Assembly: GCF_014197015.1 (NCBI RefSeq)
Contig: NZ_JACIET010000005.1
Location: 1-64,000, forward strand
DNA from: Niveibacterium umoris
GTDB lineage: Bacteria > Pseudomonadota > Gammaproteobacteria > Burkholderiales > Rhodocyclaceae
Length of the DNA stretch: 64,000 nucleotides
Reading direction: 5' to 3'
Shown here: in pieces, positions 45,786-55,141 of the stretch
Position numbering within the stretch: position 1 is the stretch's first letter
Layout: each line of letters starts with the position of its first letter
The notes under the pieces: model-generated
Told to the model about the DNA's origin: nothing
Seen by the model: only the letters and a program-made list of their open reading frames with translations
Databases searched by the model: none
Position numbers and translations under genes: made by a program

Positions 45786-47342
45786 TCAGACAGTGGGGTT
45801 CAGATAGAGCGAACCCGGCCCCAGATCGTAGTCGTCGAACCCATCCACGATGTCACGGATCGCGTGGATCTCGCGCACGCTGCGCGAGAGCGCCAGCAGC
45901 AGCACGAACCAGCCCAGTCCGGCGCCGGCGACGACTACCCTCAGCACTTCGATCAAGGCGTCGGTGAGCGCCTGCAGGATCCGGCAAGCGGCGATGAAGT
46001 AGCGGGCCTCGTGCCGTTCGGCTTGAACAAGATCAAGGGCGGCGCCGGGTGGGGCTTGCGTGCTGACGAAGAGCATCGCATCGAAGTCGCGCTGGACCTG
46101 GAGCAGGGCGGTATCGGCGCGGCTGCCGGGAAAGCAGCGGCCGGTGCGGTAGGCGAGGCCGTGGTGCACGATGTCGATGGCCTTGAGCACGCCTTCATAG
46201 GCCTTGCGCGCCTCGCCGCCGATGAAGCGAGCGAGGTTCCACAACTCGTCTTCGATGTCGCCCCAGGCCTGCGTCAACGCACGCTTGAGCCAGCCCCACA
46301 GGCGTTTCACGCCGTCCCACAGCCGCGTGGCGAGCTTGCCGAGTTTGTCGACGATGCTGTCGCGGTGGGTTGCCGCACGGGCAAGGATTTCATTCTGGAT
46401 GGTGGGGTCGTCGCTCCCGTCTGCGGCCGCCAGGGCATGGATCTGCGCGAAAAAGTCCGGGCCGAAATGCGCGGCGCTGCGCGACTTGCGTTCGAGTCCG
46501 AATTTCTCTTGAAAGTCCGCCAGCGCAATATCCACCGCGCTGACGTCTTTGAACGAGGGTTGGTCGCGCGGCCCGTGCGTGCCAGCGCGGATCCGCCTGG
46601 TCGGTTGTCGCCGAGCGATGCTCACGTCGTAGCCGAGCAGCCACAGCTCGACACAGCCGATGGCCTCAATGAAACGCTGGTGTTCGGGCGCGTCGTGAAA
46701 GCTCGGGTGGCTGGCCAGCGCGGCGATCAGGGCGTCATGCCCGAACAGCAGTTGCAGGCTCGCCGGCGTGAGTTGCGGCGGCAGACTCGCCTGGCTCAAC
46801 CCGAGCGCCGCCGCGTCCAGCAGAAAGCGCTGCAGCCCCGCGCGAAAGCCCGGATTCTGATCAAGGTCCAAAGTTGTGGTGCGGCTGAGCGGCGCATCCC
46901 AATCCAGGTAGCCCAGCGTGTAGAGGCGTAAGTACACGGCGCGGCGGACGGCCGGGAATGAGTCGGGGTGTTGCCCAAGGGCGCCCCATTCGGCCGGGCT
47001 TTGTTCCTCTTCAAAGCTGACCAGCTGTTGCAGCCGATGCTTGGTTTTCGGGCCGGCCCAGCCATCGATGTCGTTACCGCTGAACCCGGCATCGCGCTGG
47101 AAGGCGACGATCGCCTCGCTAAGCGCGGGGGTGAGGTTATCGGTTTGCGCAGCATCGGGCGCGAGGTAGCCCAGGCTGGCAAGGCGCGATGCCATCGCCC
47201 GCAGGTAGAGCGCGCTGTTGGCCGCGTTGGTGGCGCTGGCGTCGCCGGTTGCCAGCATCGGGTCGGGCAGGTGGCGCCCGGCGCGCGCCTCGTCCAGCCA
47301 GCCGCCGAGCGCGTCGAGGTTGTTCGCGTCGGTCAGTGGCAT
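45786..47342 (-). CDS. Uncharacterised protein with peptidoglycan-binding-like N-terminal region
   Basis: A 518-residue protein without signal peptide. Residues about 65-110 (LSEAIVAFQRDAGFSGNDIDGWAGPKTKHRL in two helices) match the PG_binding_1 pattern, and a second weaker copy may follow at 130-180. The middle (about 330-390) is Trp-rich and amphipathic (LATRLWDGVKRLWGWLKRAL, WGDIEDELWNLARFIGG), and a hydrophobic helix lies near 465-490 (LRVVVAGAGLGWFVLLLAL). The 112-residue gene precedes it by 27 nt. A membrane- or wall-acting effector is possible, but I do not recognise the family, and no secretion genes are adjacent. Confidence 0.8.
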   Translation of the reverse strand: MPLTDANNLDALGGWLDEARAGRHLPDPMLATGDASATNAANSALYLRAMASRLASLGYLAPDAAQTDNLTPALSEAIVAFQRDAGFSGNDIDGWAGPKTKHRLQQLVSFEEEQSPAEWGALGQHPDSFPAVRRAVYLRLYTLGYLDWDAPLSRTTTLDLDQNPGFRAGLQRFLLDAAALGLSQASLPPQLTPASLQLLFGHDALIAALASHPSFHDAPEHQRFIEAIGCVELWLLGYDVSIARRQPTRRIRAGTHGPRDQPSFKDVSAVDIALADFQEKFGLERKSRSAAHFGPDFFAQIHALAAADGSDDPTIQNEILARAATHRDSIVDKLGKLATRLWDGVKRLWGWLKRALTQAWGDIEDELWNLARFIGGEARKAYEGVLKAIDIVHHGLAYRTGRCFPGSRADTALLQVQRDFDAMLFVSTQAPPGAALDLVQAERHEARYFIAACRILQALTDALIEVLRVVVAGAGLGWFVLLLALSRSVREIHAIRDIVDGFDDYDLGPGSLYLNPTV

Positions 47343-47369
47343 GACTGCCGTGAAACGCCCGCGCGAGAC

Positions 47370-47708
47370 TCAGGCAATGCGTTTGAGGATCTCGGATTCA
47401 AAGATCTGCACGACGGCTGCGCGTTTGGCCGAAGCGCTGTCCCACAGGGCGTTGTGGGCCGCGATGTCGCTGGCGGTTGCGTTGTCGTCGTAGAACGCGC
47501 GGGTGTCGCCGTCGAGACGTGACTTGGTGCTCGCGACGACCCGGAAGCCCGCCTGGGCCTTCGCGTTCTGCAGGATCTTGTCGAACGACAGCGCGGTGAC
47601 GTCGGTCGCCTCGATCTTGATCGTGCCCCGGTAGGTCACGACTTCGAGCGACGAGAGGTCTTCCAGACCATCGGCGATTTTTTCAAATGCTTCCTTGAAG
47701 GAGGGCAT
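47370..47708 (-). CDS. Uncharacterised 112-residue protein, partner of the peptidoglycan-binding-like protein
   Basis: A soluble-looking protein without signal peptide: MPSFKEAFEKIADGLEDLSS, VVTYRGTIKIEA, VTALSFDKILQNAKAQAGF, RAFYDDNATASDIAAHNALW and a last helix. Its gene is the first of a likely two-gene operon with the 518-residue protein. It could be an immunity, chaperone or structural partner; none of these is supported beyond adjacency. Confidence 0.78.
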   Translation of the reverse strand: MPSFKEAFEKIADGLEDLSSLEVVTYRGTIKIEATDVTALSFDKILQNAKAQAGFRVVASTKSRLDGDTRAFYDDNATASDIAAHNALWDSASAKRAAVVQIFESEILKRIA

Positions 47709-47913
47709 GGCGGTACTCCTCGCTGCATTAAAGGGATATGGCCCTCTAAGGCTAGTCCAGATTTCGCGCCTGACGGTGACAATTCAATGAAACGATGCGC
47801 GGTCGGGCGGCAGGGCGCTTCCACCTCTGTGCGGCGTCACCGCAACGTGAATGGCGGCGCTTGTCCTGCCGGACGCGCCGTCCACCCCCCGCCGCTGACG
47901 CCGCGTGCGCCTG

Positions 47914-48387
47914 TTACTTGGCAGCAGCCGGGACCGGCGCGGCCTTGCATTCGACGTGCATCTCCTTGCACACGCGAAGCACGCCCGCCACCGCGACCGA
48001 GCTGCCGGACTGGGGCGACGGCGGCGTGTTGGAGACGATCAGCAACTGGCTGAGCTTTTCGTCGATCGGCGTGACCTGCATGCCTGCGAGCCATGTGCCA
48101 TCAGTCAGTTCAAGCGTCAAGATCTTGTCGTTCTGGCGCGTCAGGCGGTAGTTGCTGTTGGCCTTCACGACCTCGAGGGCCTTGCGATAGACGTCATCTG
48201 CACGCGCCGCGAGCAGCACCGTTGCCGAATCGTATCCAGCGCCCCGGCCTTCGGCCGCTTCGCTGGCCATCTGTCGCACCGCGCCGACGGCTTTCCTGCC
48301 GATATACACCCACTGCGCCTGGGCGACGCTGGTGGCCGACACGAACAACACCAGCGCCGTTACTGCAGCACGAGAGATTCCGGGCAT
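47914..48387 (-). CDS. Secreted uncharacterised protein
   Basis: A 157-residue protein from ATG 48387 (GAGG site six bases upstream). The signal peptide ends near SVAQAQW. The mature part contains ATVLLAARADDVYRKALEVV, NYRLTRQNDKILTLEL and QLLIVSNTPPSPQSGSS, an alpha/beta pattern like small periplasmic DUF3568-type proteins, then VCKEMHVEC with two cysteines that could pair. Function unknown. Confidence 0.82.
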   Translation of the reverse strand: MPGISRAAVTALVLFVSATSVAQAQWVYIGRKAVGAVRQMASEAAEGRGAGYDSATVLLAARADDVYRKALEVVKANSNYRLTRQNDKILTLELTDGTWLAGMQVTPIDEKLSQLLIVSNTPPSPQSGSSVAVAGVLRVCKEMHVECKAAPVPAAAK

Positions 48388-48609
48388 TCCGCACCTCACC
48401 AAAGGTTTCACGATGGGATCTGGCGGGCCTGCCTGTCAGCGGACAGCCGCAGCCTGCACAGTGTTGGCAAGTCTATACGAGCCCCGGCCGGACTCCTGCC
48501 TGCTGACGCGGCGGACCCGGCCCCCGGCGGCGATCCTTCGCCATCGCGGGGCGCGGGGGCGCGAACGTGGCGGGGCTTTCTTGCGACAATGCGGTTTTCG
48601 CTATGACAC

Positions 48610-48637
48610 GGCAGGCGCGCGATCTCGGGCGCCTGCC
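48610..48637 (+). other. Nine-bp stem-loop in the leader of the SBF transporter gene
   Basis: ggcaggcgc (48610-48618) and gcgcctgcc (48629-48637) form a perfect stem with a 10-nt loop, ending 17 nt before the ATG at 48655. No T tract follows on either strand. It may affect translation of the transporter or simply be an operator. Confidence 0.35.
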
Positions 48638-48654
48638 AGGATGGTCCTTGTTCG

Positions 48655-49638
48655 ATGCTCGCCCGATTGAAGCGTTTCGGTATTGACGGTTTCCTGCTCA
48701 GCCTGATCGGCGCGGTGCTGCTCGCCGCGCTGTGGCCATCGCTCCTGAAAACGGGCGGGCTGATCCGGATCGATGTGTTCACCACCTACGGCGTCGCACT
48801 GGTCTTCCTGCTCTACGGCCTCACGCTGTCGCCGCAGAAGATGCGCGAAGGGGTAGTGAACTGGCGCCTGCATGCGGTGGTGCAGGCGGCGACTTTCGTG
48901 CTTTTCCCGCTTTTGGGCGTGGCCTTCCAGAGGCTGTTCGGCCACCACCTCGACCCGGCGCTGGCCTTGGGCGTGTTCTACCTGTGTGCGCTGCCTTCGA
49001 CTGTGTCGTCCTCGGTCGCAATGACGTCGATCGCGAAAGGCAATGTGCCGGGCGCGATCTTCAATGCCAGCCTGTCGAGCCTGATCGGTGTCTTCATCAC
49101 ACCGCTGTGGATCAACGCCTACCTGCATGCACAAGGGGGCGGCATGGCGCTGGGGCCGGTGATCCTGAAAATCGTGCTGCTGGTGCTGTTGCCGATCGTC
49201 ATTGGCCAGGTGCTGCGGCCCTTTGTGCTGCGCTGGATCCAGGCGCACCTCGCGGCCGCGAAGTTCCTCGACCGCGCCACGATTCTCGCGATCGTTGCCA
49301 ACTCCTTTGCCGATTCGGTGGCCGAAGGCGTGTGGGCGGCGCACGGCATTGCGACGCTGCTGCTGATCGCGCTGATCTCGGTGCTGCTGTTCTGGGCGAT
49401 GTTTGCGCTGACCAGCCTGATCTGCCGTGCGCTGGGTTTCGATCGCAGCGACCGCATCGCGGCGATCTTCTGCGGCTCGAAGAAGTCGCTCGCCAGCGGC
49501 GTACCGATGGCCAAGATCATGTTCGGCGGCAACCCCGCGATCGGACTGATCATCGCGCCGATCATGCTGTTCCACCTGCTGCAACTGATCATGGTGAGCA
49601 TCATTGCCCGGCGCATGGCGGCGAGCGCCCGGGACTGA
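48655..49638 (+). CDS. Bile-acid:sodium symporter-family (SBF-like) transporter
   Basis: A 327-residue inner-membrane protein with about nine or ten hydrophobic helices. Motifs: YGVALVFLLYGLTLSPQKMREG, YLCALPSTVSSSVAMTSIAKGN, NASLSSLIGVFITPLW, FCGSKKSLASGVPMAKIMF and NPAIGLIIAPIMLFHLLQL. These match the SBF-like/YfeH-type branch of the bile-acid:sodium symporter superfamily. The substrate is unknown. Confidence 0.92.
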   Translation: MLARLKRFGIDGFLLSLIGAVLLAALWPSLLKTGGLIRIDVFTTYGVALVFLLYGLTLSPQKMREGVVNWRLHAVVQAATFVLFPLLGVAFQRLFGHHLDPALALGVFYLCALPSTVSSSVAMTSIAKGNVPGAIFNASLSSLIGVFITPLWINAYLHAQGGGMALGPVILKIVLLVLLPIVIGQVLRPFVLRWIQAHLAAAKFLDRATILAIVANSFADSVAEGVWAAHGIATLLLIALISVLLFWAMFALTSLICRALGFDRSDRIAAIFCGSKKSLASGVPMAKIMFGGNPAIGLIIAPIMLFHLLQLIMVSIIARRMAASARD

Positions 49639-49784
49639 CCGGCGGCGTGCGGGCGATTGCGGCGCTGCGTGTTTCCGCCAGCGCCGCCGTTGACACAACT
49701 TGTCACGATTCAGGCGGAATCGCCGCAGCGGATGTGCGTCCAAACTGCGTCTACTTCCTCTGACCGCCAACGCCAACACTTCAC

Positions 49785-50036
49785 ATGCTTGCATTCGCCA
49801 TCATCTTTGCCATTTCGGTCGCGCTGGCGGCCGGGATTGCGTTCCTGTTCCGCAGGAATCCACGCAAGTGGTATGGCCACATGCTTTGCCACGCTTGCGG
49901 ATATCGCTGGAAGACAAGCAAACCCGCGCCGTCGCGCAAATGCGGCAAGTGCTGGGACGAGAATGTCGTCCCGGTCAGTGACGCCGAGCCGCGCGGGATG
50001 CAGGCGGTCGATCCGGCGAACATTCGCCGCGCCTAG
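49785..50036 (+). CDS. Small membrane protein with a zinc-ribbon-like motif
   Basis: An 83-residue protein: a single N-terminal helix (AFAIIFAISVALAAGIAFLF), then WYGHMLCHACGYRWKTSK and RKCGKCWDENVVPV, two CxxC knuckles of a small zinc ribbon. No clear ribosome-binding site precedes the ATG at 49785, which lowers confidence. It stands alone, converging with the Kor-associated operon. Confidence 0.62.
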   Translation: MLAFAIIFAISVALAAGIAFLFRRNPRKWYGHMLCHACGYRWKTSKPAPSRKCGKCWDENVVPVSDAEPRGMQAVDPANIRRA

Positions 50037-50077
50037 CAGGCACGCCAGCCAGCACGTTACATGGGGCGCTACCAGGG

Positions 50078-52246
50078 CTAGCGGAAGGGCTCTGCCCTCG
50101 CGAGCAGCGCTTCCAGGTCAGGCTCGCTCGGGTCGCGTGGGGCGCCGGGATGGATGATCGCGACCTGGCAGCTCTCCGCCGCTTCAACCAGTTGCCGATA
50201 GGTGCCGGCAGTGATGTCCTTGATGTAGGCCTGCTTGTTGGCGTCGTAGGCGAACATGCGCGGATTGATGTTCTGGCACTCGTTGCAGCTGGGGCATCGG
50301 GCGGTTTCGATCCAGGCTTCGTCGCGGGAATGTTCGGATACCACCGGCGCTTCCGGTTCCGGGGCTTCGGGCGTTGCGGCCGGCGATGTCGCGGCTGCTT
50401 CAGCTGATGGCACCGGTTCCGGAACTGCACCGGCGAGGATGCGTTCGGCATAGGAGTCATGCACGCCGGCGTGTTCCTGCAAACGGCGCCACAGCAGCAG
50501 GCAACGGCGGGTTGCCTGCATCAAGCGTGCGTCAACGATCACCCTTTGCAGGGTGTCGGTTTCGTCGACGGCCAGCAGATAGGGCACGTGCTGGCTGGCG
50601 TCGGCTTCATCGAGCGCGAGCCAGTCGGCCACCGGCAGCATGCCGTCGTGCCAGTCGCCGGGTCGGACCAGGGCGAAGTGCGCGGCGTGGCGTGGGTCGC
50701 ACAGCACGAAGTCCGCAAAGGTGAACGCGTGTCGCACTGATTGGCGCTGAAGGGTGTTGTCGGCGTAGTCGATGGTTTCGATCGACCAGTCGTCTTCGGC
50801 TCGCGGGTTGTTATCGAGCGAGAAGCGGGTTGCCCAGTTGCTGCCCGCCGCGGCGTCGTAGCTGAAGGCGGGAAAGGCGCGCGACTGCATCGCCGCAGCG
50901 GCCGCGAGGTAAGGCGGCAGGCTGCCTTGACCCGCAGGGCTGGCGAACACGCTGAACAGTGCCGGCCCGGCGCAGGAGACGCCGCGCATCATGCGATCGC
51001 GCAAGGCGTACAAGTTGGCCTCCGCGGTTTGCAGCACGAACATGCCGCCCAGCCCCATGGCGGTGGTGGCGAGACGCGCACCGCGTACGCCGAAGGCGAA
51101 ATGGCCGGTGCCGATCGAGGCGTCGTCGAGCAGATCGGCGGATTCCACCAGCACCTTCAAGGGCATGCCGGCCGAGAGCAGGTCGATCAGCATGGCGTTG
51201 ACTGCCGCGTCGTTCTGCGCCGGTGGAATGCAGACGAGGTAGTCCGGGAAGCGGGCAAGGTCTTCGGCGGTCAGCGCGTGTTCGTCTAGTGCCGCGAAGA
51301 TCAGGTCGTGCTCGGCCTCGTTGTAGGCGCCGGTGATTTCAAGCTCGGCGATGCCTATCGCGCGTACCACTTCGGCCAGCGCGGGCAGGCGCTCACGGTA
51401 GGCGAGCGCGGCGGCAGCACAGTTGTCGAAGGCAAATTCGTAACGGCTCGGCGCGCCATCTTCCTCCCCTGGGGGGGCGAAGAAACGCTGGGTTTCGAGT
51501 GTCTTCAAGGCGCGCTCGATGCGGGCGCGGCGCGGCGCCGGCAGTTCGTCGCGTGGCACACCCTTGCCGATCACGCGCGAGAGCGCCTCGAAGTCGAACT
51601 GCGCCTGGTGCGGCGCACCGAGGGCGGCCATCAGGCTTTGCGGCGTGCGGCCGGATTGGGAGTGGCTGTGCGCCGCGCGCAGGATGTCGGACAGTTTCTG
51701 CACCAGGCGGCTGGCGGTAGCGTGGAACTGGCGCGACTTGGCGCGGGTGGCGATGCGCCAGGCGTGGGTGAGGAGCTGTGCCGGCGCGTCCTGGGTGCAG
51801 CCGATCACCTCGCCATCACAGGCGACTGCGCTGCCGGCGTGCATCAGCACTTGTTCCAGCGTGTCGTCCTCGGCGGCGCCGAGTTGTGCGGCGGCGGCGT
51901 CCCACACATCGCTCAGGGTGCCACGGGCGCCGCCGGACACTGCGCGGCGGATCGCGGTTTCCAGCTGCAGCGCATGGCGACGCAGGCGTTCGCCTTCGAA
52001 GCCGCGCGGTGCCACCTTCTGCAACATGTCGTCGACCAGCGCGGCGAGCGTGTGCACGCAATCGCCGCCTTCGCCCTGCGGATCGAGCACCAGCGGAAAG
52101 TCGTGACGCAGGGCGTCGAGGTCGCGGTAGGGCGCGAGCAGGGCGGGGCGCAGATCCTTGCCTGCGACGCTGGCGAGCGCATCGCCCTGGACGCGGCCGG
52201 TGAGGTGGAAGACCAGTTGATCCTGATGCTTGGCATGCATGTCCAT
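50078..52246 (-). CDS. Kor-associated large protein with C-terminal ferredoxin-like domain
   Basis: A 722-residue cytoplasmic protein from ATG 52246 (GGAG six bases upstream). The long N-terminal part has no family I can name; it has Cys-poor alpha/beta stretches such as VWDAAAAQLGAAEDDTLEQV, PGEEDGAPSRYEFAFDNCAAA and LVCIPPAQNDAAVNAMLIDLL. A Pro/Glu/Ala linker (about 605-635) leads to a ferredoxin-like end: CPSCNECQNINPRMF (about 649-663), then a lone Cys in AESCQVAIIHPG (about 691), the pattern of a 4Fe-4S ferredoxin. It is the last gene of the kor/nfn-like operon, 13 nt after korB, and probably passes electrons for that complex. Confidence 0.85.
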   Translation of the reverse strand: MDMHAKHQDQLVFHLTGRVQGDALASVAGKDLRPALLAPYRDLDALRHDFPLVLDPQGEGGDCVHTLAALVDDMLQKVAPRGFEGERLRRHALQLETAIRRAVSGGARGTLSDVWDAAAAQLGAAEDDTLEQVLMHAGSAVACDGEVIGCTQDAPAQLLTHAWRIATRAKSRQFHATASRLVQKLSDILRAAHSHSQSGRTPQSLMAALGAPHQAQFDFEALSRVIGKGVPRDELPAPRRARIERALKTLETQRFFAPPGEEDGAPSRYEFAFDNCAAAALAYRERLPALAEVVRAIGIAELEITGAYNEAEHDLIFAALDEHALTAEDLARFPDYLVCIPPAQNDAAVNAMLIDLLSAGMPLKVLVESADLLDDASIGTGHFAFGVRGARLATTAMGLGGMFVLQTAEANLYALRDRMMRGVSCAGPALFSVFASPAGQGSLPPYLAAAAAMQSRAFPAFSYDAAAGSNWATRFSLDNNPRAEDDWSIETIDYADNTLQRQSVRHAFTFADFVLCDPRHAAHFALVRPGDWHDGMLPVADWLALDEADASQHVPYLLAVDETDTLQRVIVDARLMQATRRCLLLWRRLQEHAGVHDSYAERILAGAVPEPVPSAEAAATSPAATPEAPEPEAPVVSEHSRDEAWIETARCPSCNECQNINPRMFAYDANKQAYIKDITAGTYRQLVEAAESCQVAIIHPGAPRDPSEPDLEALLARAEPFR

Positions 52247-52259
52247 CACAGGCTCCGGG

Positions 52260-53243
52260 TCAGGTGGCGGGCGCGGTTTCGCTGTCGGGCCACACGGTGT
52301 ATTTGTCCATCTCGCGTTCCAGCCCGGCCTGTATCGCCGCGGGGGATCGCAGTTGGCCGGCGTGGCGCAGGTTCTCGTAGCGCGGGGCGTCCGGGTTGCA
52401 GTACAGGATGCCGACCGGGATCGGGTCTTCCAGCGAGGCAAGTTGCCGCGCGCGGTCGAGGTTGATCGGGTCGTGCTCGCAGTGGTTGCGGTACACCTTC
52501 GCGAGCGATGCGCTCAGCTGAATGCCTTTTGCGTGCGTCAGCATCATCGTGCGCATCGGGTCGTGCAGCCACGGGTCGAAGGACTTGGGCATGAATTCCG
52601 GGCAGCGCTGCAGCACCCGCACCAGCGAGAAGCCCTCATGCCGGTAGGCGGCATGCAGGATGTCGTAGAGCACTTCCGGCACCCAATCCACCGCCTGCGC
52701 TACGAACGACGCGCCCTGCACGCCGAGGGATACGGTCAGCGGGTTCATCGGCTCCAGCGTGGCGCCGAAGGGCGTGGTGTTGGTCTTCAGGCCGCGCGGC
52801 GAGGTCGGCGAGGCCTGCTTCTTCGTCAGCCCATAGACATGGTTGTCGTGCAGCACCACGGTGATGTTCATGTTGTAGCGCAGCGCGTGGATCCAGTGCG
52901 CCGCGCCGATGCTGCAGCAGTCGCCGTCGCCGGTGCTGACGAACACGTTCAGGTCCGGCCGCGCCATCTTGATGCCCTCGGCTACCGGGAAAGCGCGGCC
53001 GTGGATGCCGTGGAAGCCGTAGGTCTTCATGTAGTGCGGCAGCCGGCTGGAGCAGCCGATGCCGGAGACGAACACCGTGTTTTCCGGCGCCAGATCCTCT
53101 TCGCTGCACAGGCGCTGCATCGCGGTAAGGATCGCGTTGTCGCCGCAACCGTTGCACCAGCGCGGCACGCCGCCCTGGTAGTCCTCCAGCGCATGGTGCG
53201 CCTCATGCAGCTTGATCACGCACTGGCTCAAGAGTCCGCTCAT
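52260..53243 (-). CDS. korB: 2-oxoacid:ferredoxin oxidoreductase beta subunit
   Basis: A 327-residue subunit that binds thiamine diphosphate. Cluster cysteines: Cys30 and Cys33 (WCNGCGDN), Cys64 (GIGCSSR) and Cys214 (LQRCPEF). The ThDP motif runs from GDGDCCSIG (about 106) to VVLHDNHVYGLT (Asn134). With KorA it oxidises a 2-oxoacid, probably 2-oxoglutarate, with CoA, and reduces ferredoxin. The ATG overlaps the korA stop by four bases. Pyruvate or other 2-oxoacids cannot be excluded. Confidence 0.94.
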   Translation of the reverse strand: MSGLLSQCVIKLHEAHHALEDYQGGVPRWCNGCGDNAILTAMQRLCSEEDLAPENTVFVSGIGCSSRLPHYMKTYGFHGIHGRAFPVAEGIKMARPDLNVFVSTGDGDCCSIGAAHWIHALRYNMNITVVLHDNHVYGLTKKQASPTSPRGLKTNTTPFGATLEPMNPLTVSLGVQGASFVAQAVDWVPEVLYDILHAAYRHEGFSLVRVLQRCPEFMPKSFDPWLHDPMRTMMLTHAKGIQLSASLAKVYRNHCEHDPINLDRARQLASLEDPIPVGILYCNPDAPRYENLRHAGQLRSPAAIQAGLEREMDKYTVWPDSETAPAT

Positions 53244-55141
53244 GATTCGCGCTCCTTGCGTTGCATCGCTTCCCGCACCACGCGGCAGATGTCGCCGGGT
53301 TTGATCGGCTGGCCGCGGGCCTCGCTCCAGCAATCGACATCGACCAAGAAGCGCGCGCGCAGCATCATTGCCAGCGCCGAGTAACGGCGGTTGTCTTCGT
53401 CGATCAGTTCGTCGGTGGGCTTGTCCGACCAGTTGCCCTCGATCGTCATCACATGCCTGAAGCGTTTGAAGATCTCGCGGATGCCCGAGGGCATCGGCTG
53501 GATGAAGCGCAGGTGCATCGCCGACACCGCGAGGCCTTCCTTGCGCAGGCGGGTGACTGCTTCCTCGATCGCGCCCATCGTGCTACCCCAGCCTACGAGC
53601 AGCATGTCGCCCGAATCACCGCCAAAGACGGTGGGCGCCTTCAAGGTCTTTTGCAGCGCCGCGAGTTTGAGGCTGCGCGCGCGCAGGCCCTCTTCATTGA
53701 TCGCCGGGTCGTAGGCGACACGGCTGTTGCGGTCGTGCGCGAGCCCGGTCAGCGTGTGCATGCCACCCGGCTGGCCCGGCTGGAAGCGGCGCGAGAGGCC
53801 GGTGACCGGATCCCAGTCGTAGGGCTTGGCACCGGGTGGGACGGGTGTCTGATCCACCGGCGGCGCGAGCCAGTCTTCGCTGAACTGAGGCCGCGGGAAG
53901 GGTTGCTGTGCGGTGGCGAGGCTGGCGTCGGAGAGCACCACCACGACCATGCCGAAGGTCTCCGCGATCTTGCGCGCGGTGATGATCGAGTAGAAGCAGT
54001 CCTCGATCGAGCAGGGTGCCATCACCACTTTTGGCGCGTCGCCATGGCTGCCGTAGATGGCGGTAAGCAGGTCACCCTGTTCCACCTTGGTCGGTTGCCC
54101 GGTGCTGGGGCCGCCGCGCTGCACGTTCACCACCACCAGCGGAATTTCCGCCATCACCGCAAGGCCCATCGCCTCCTGCTTGAGCGAGAAGCCGGGGCCG
54201 GAGGTGATCGTCACCGCGCATTTGCCGGCGTAGCTCGCGCCAATCGCGAAGGCGCAGGCGGCGATCTCGTCTTCCGCCTGGTGCACCAGCCCGCCAACTT
54301 TCTCGAAGATCTCGCTCAGGTAGTGCGAGGCCGAGGTCGCCGGCGTGATCGGGTACATCGCGCAGATGTCCATGCCCGAGGCGATCACGCCCAGTGCGAT
54401 GGCGGTGTTGCCGTTCACCACGATCTGCGGCACCTCGGATCGCTGCGCCGGGATGCGGTAGCGCAAGGGCAGGTTGGCCTCGCCCCAGGCGGCGCCGGCT
54501 TCGTAGAGCATCACGTTGCTCTCGATCACCTTTGCATCCTTCTTGCCGAAGATGCGGGCGATCTGCTCGCGCGCGAGCCGTGCATCGAAGCCGTACAGGT
54601 TGCACAGGATGCCCAGCACGAACATGTTCTTGCCCTTGCGCGGATCGCTCACCAGTTCGCGGCAGCGTTCTTCCAGCGGCACTTCGTGCACATCGAAGCC
54701 GTCACGCCGCAGCGCCTCCACCGTTTCGGTGTAGGAGGCGACGATCGCCGGATCGCGGTGGCTGCGCCACATCGATTCGAGCAGGATCGTCGCGCCCGGC
54801 TTGAGCTCGCCGGCACGTACCCGGCCGATCAGCACCTGCTCGTTGAAAGCGACCACCAGTTCGGTCTGGTCGCCGCCGTTGGTGACGCGCTGCGCGCCGA
54901 TGCGGATGCGGATGCCGCTGGCGCCCGCCACGCTGCGCGCCGGCGGCTGGATCTCGGCGGGGATGATCTCGGTCGTCCAGATGCCGTTACCCATGCGGGC
55001 GGCGATGGCGGCCAGCGATTGCCCGCAGCGCTGCGCGCCCTCGCCGGAATCGCTGATCACTTCGATGATGTGCTCGGCGAGCGGCACGGCGGCGCGCGCT
55101 GCGGTGCTCGACGGACGATCCAGGGTGGCGGTGGCGCTCAT
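53240..55141 (-). CDS. korA: 2-oxoacid:ferredoxin oxidoreductase alpha subunit (fused gamma-alpha)
   Basis: A 633-residue subunit starting at ATG 55141. The N-terminal third is the gamma-type domain (ISDSGEGAQRCGQSLAAIAARMG; VVAFNEQVLIGRVRAGELKPG in two pieces). The rest is the alpha domain with GNTAIALGVIASGMDICAMYPITPATS divided by a strand, EDEIAACAFAIGASYAGKCAVT, NVQRGGPSTGQPTKVEQGDL and MLLVGWGSTMGAIEEA. This fused form is standard for two-subunit KorAB. It is coupled by ATGA overlaps to the flavoprotein gene before it and to korB after it. Confidence 0.95.
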   Translation of the reverse strand: MSATATLDRPSSTAARAAVPLAEHIIEVISDSGEGAQRCGQSLAAIAARMGNGIWTTEIIPAEIQPPARSVAGASGIRIRIGAQRVTNGGDQTELVVAFNEQVLIGRVRAGELKPGATILLESMWRSHRDPAIVASYTETVEALRRDGFDVHEVPLEERCRELVSDPRKGKNMFVLGILCNLYGFDARLAREQIARIFGKKDAKVIESNVMLYEAGAAWGEANLPLRYRIPAQRSEVPQIVVNGNTAIALGVIASGMDICAMYPITPATSASHYLSEIFEKVGGLVHQAEDEIAACAFAIGASYAGKCAVTITSGPGFSLKQEAMGLAVMAEIPLVVVNVQRGGPSTGQPTKVEQGDLLTAIYGSHGDAPKVVMAPCSIEDCFYSIITARKIAETFGMVVVVLSDASLATAQQPFPRPQFSEDWLAPPVDQTPVPPGAKPYDWDPVTGLSRRFQPGQPGGMHTLTGLAHDRNSRVAYDPAINEEGLRARSLKLAALQKTLKAPTVFGGDSGDMLLVGWGSTMGAIEEAVTRLRKEGLAVSAMHLRFIQPMPSGIREIFKRFRHVMTIEGNWSDKPTDELIDEDNRRYSALAMMLRARFLVDVDCWSEARGQPIKPGDICRVVREAMQRKERES

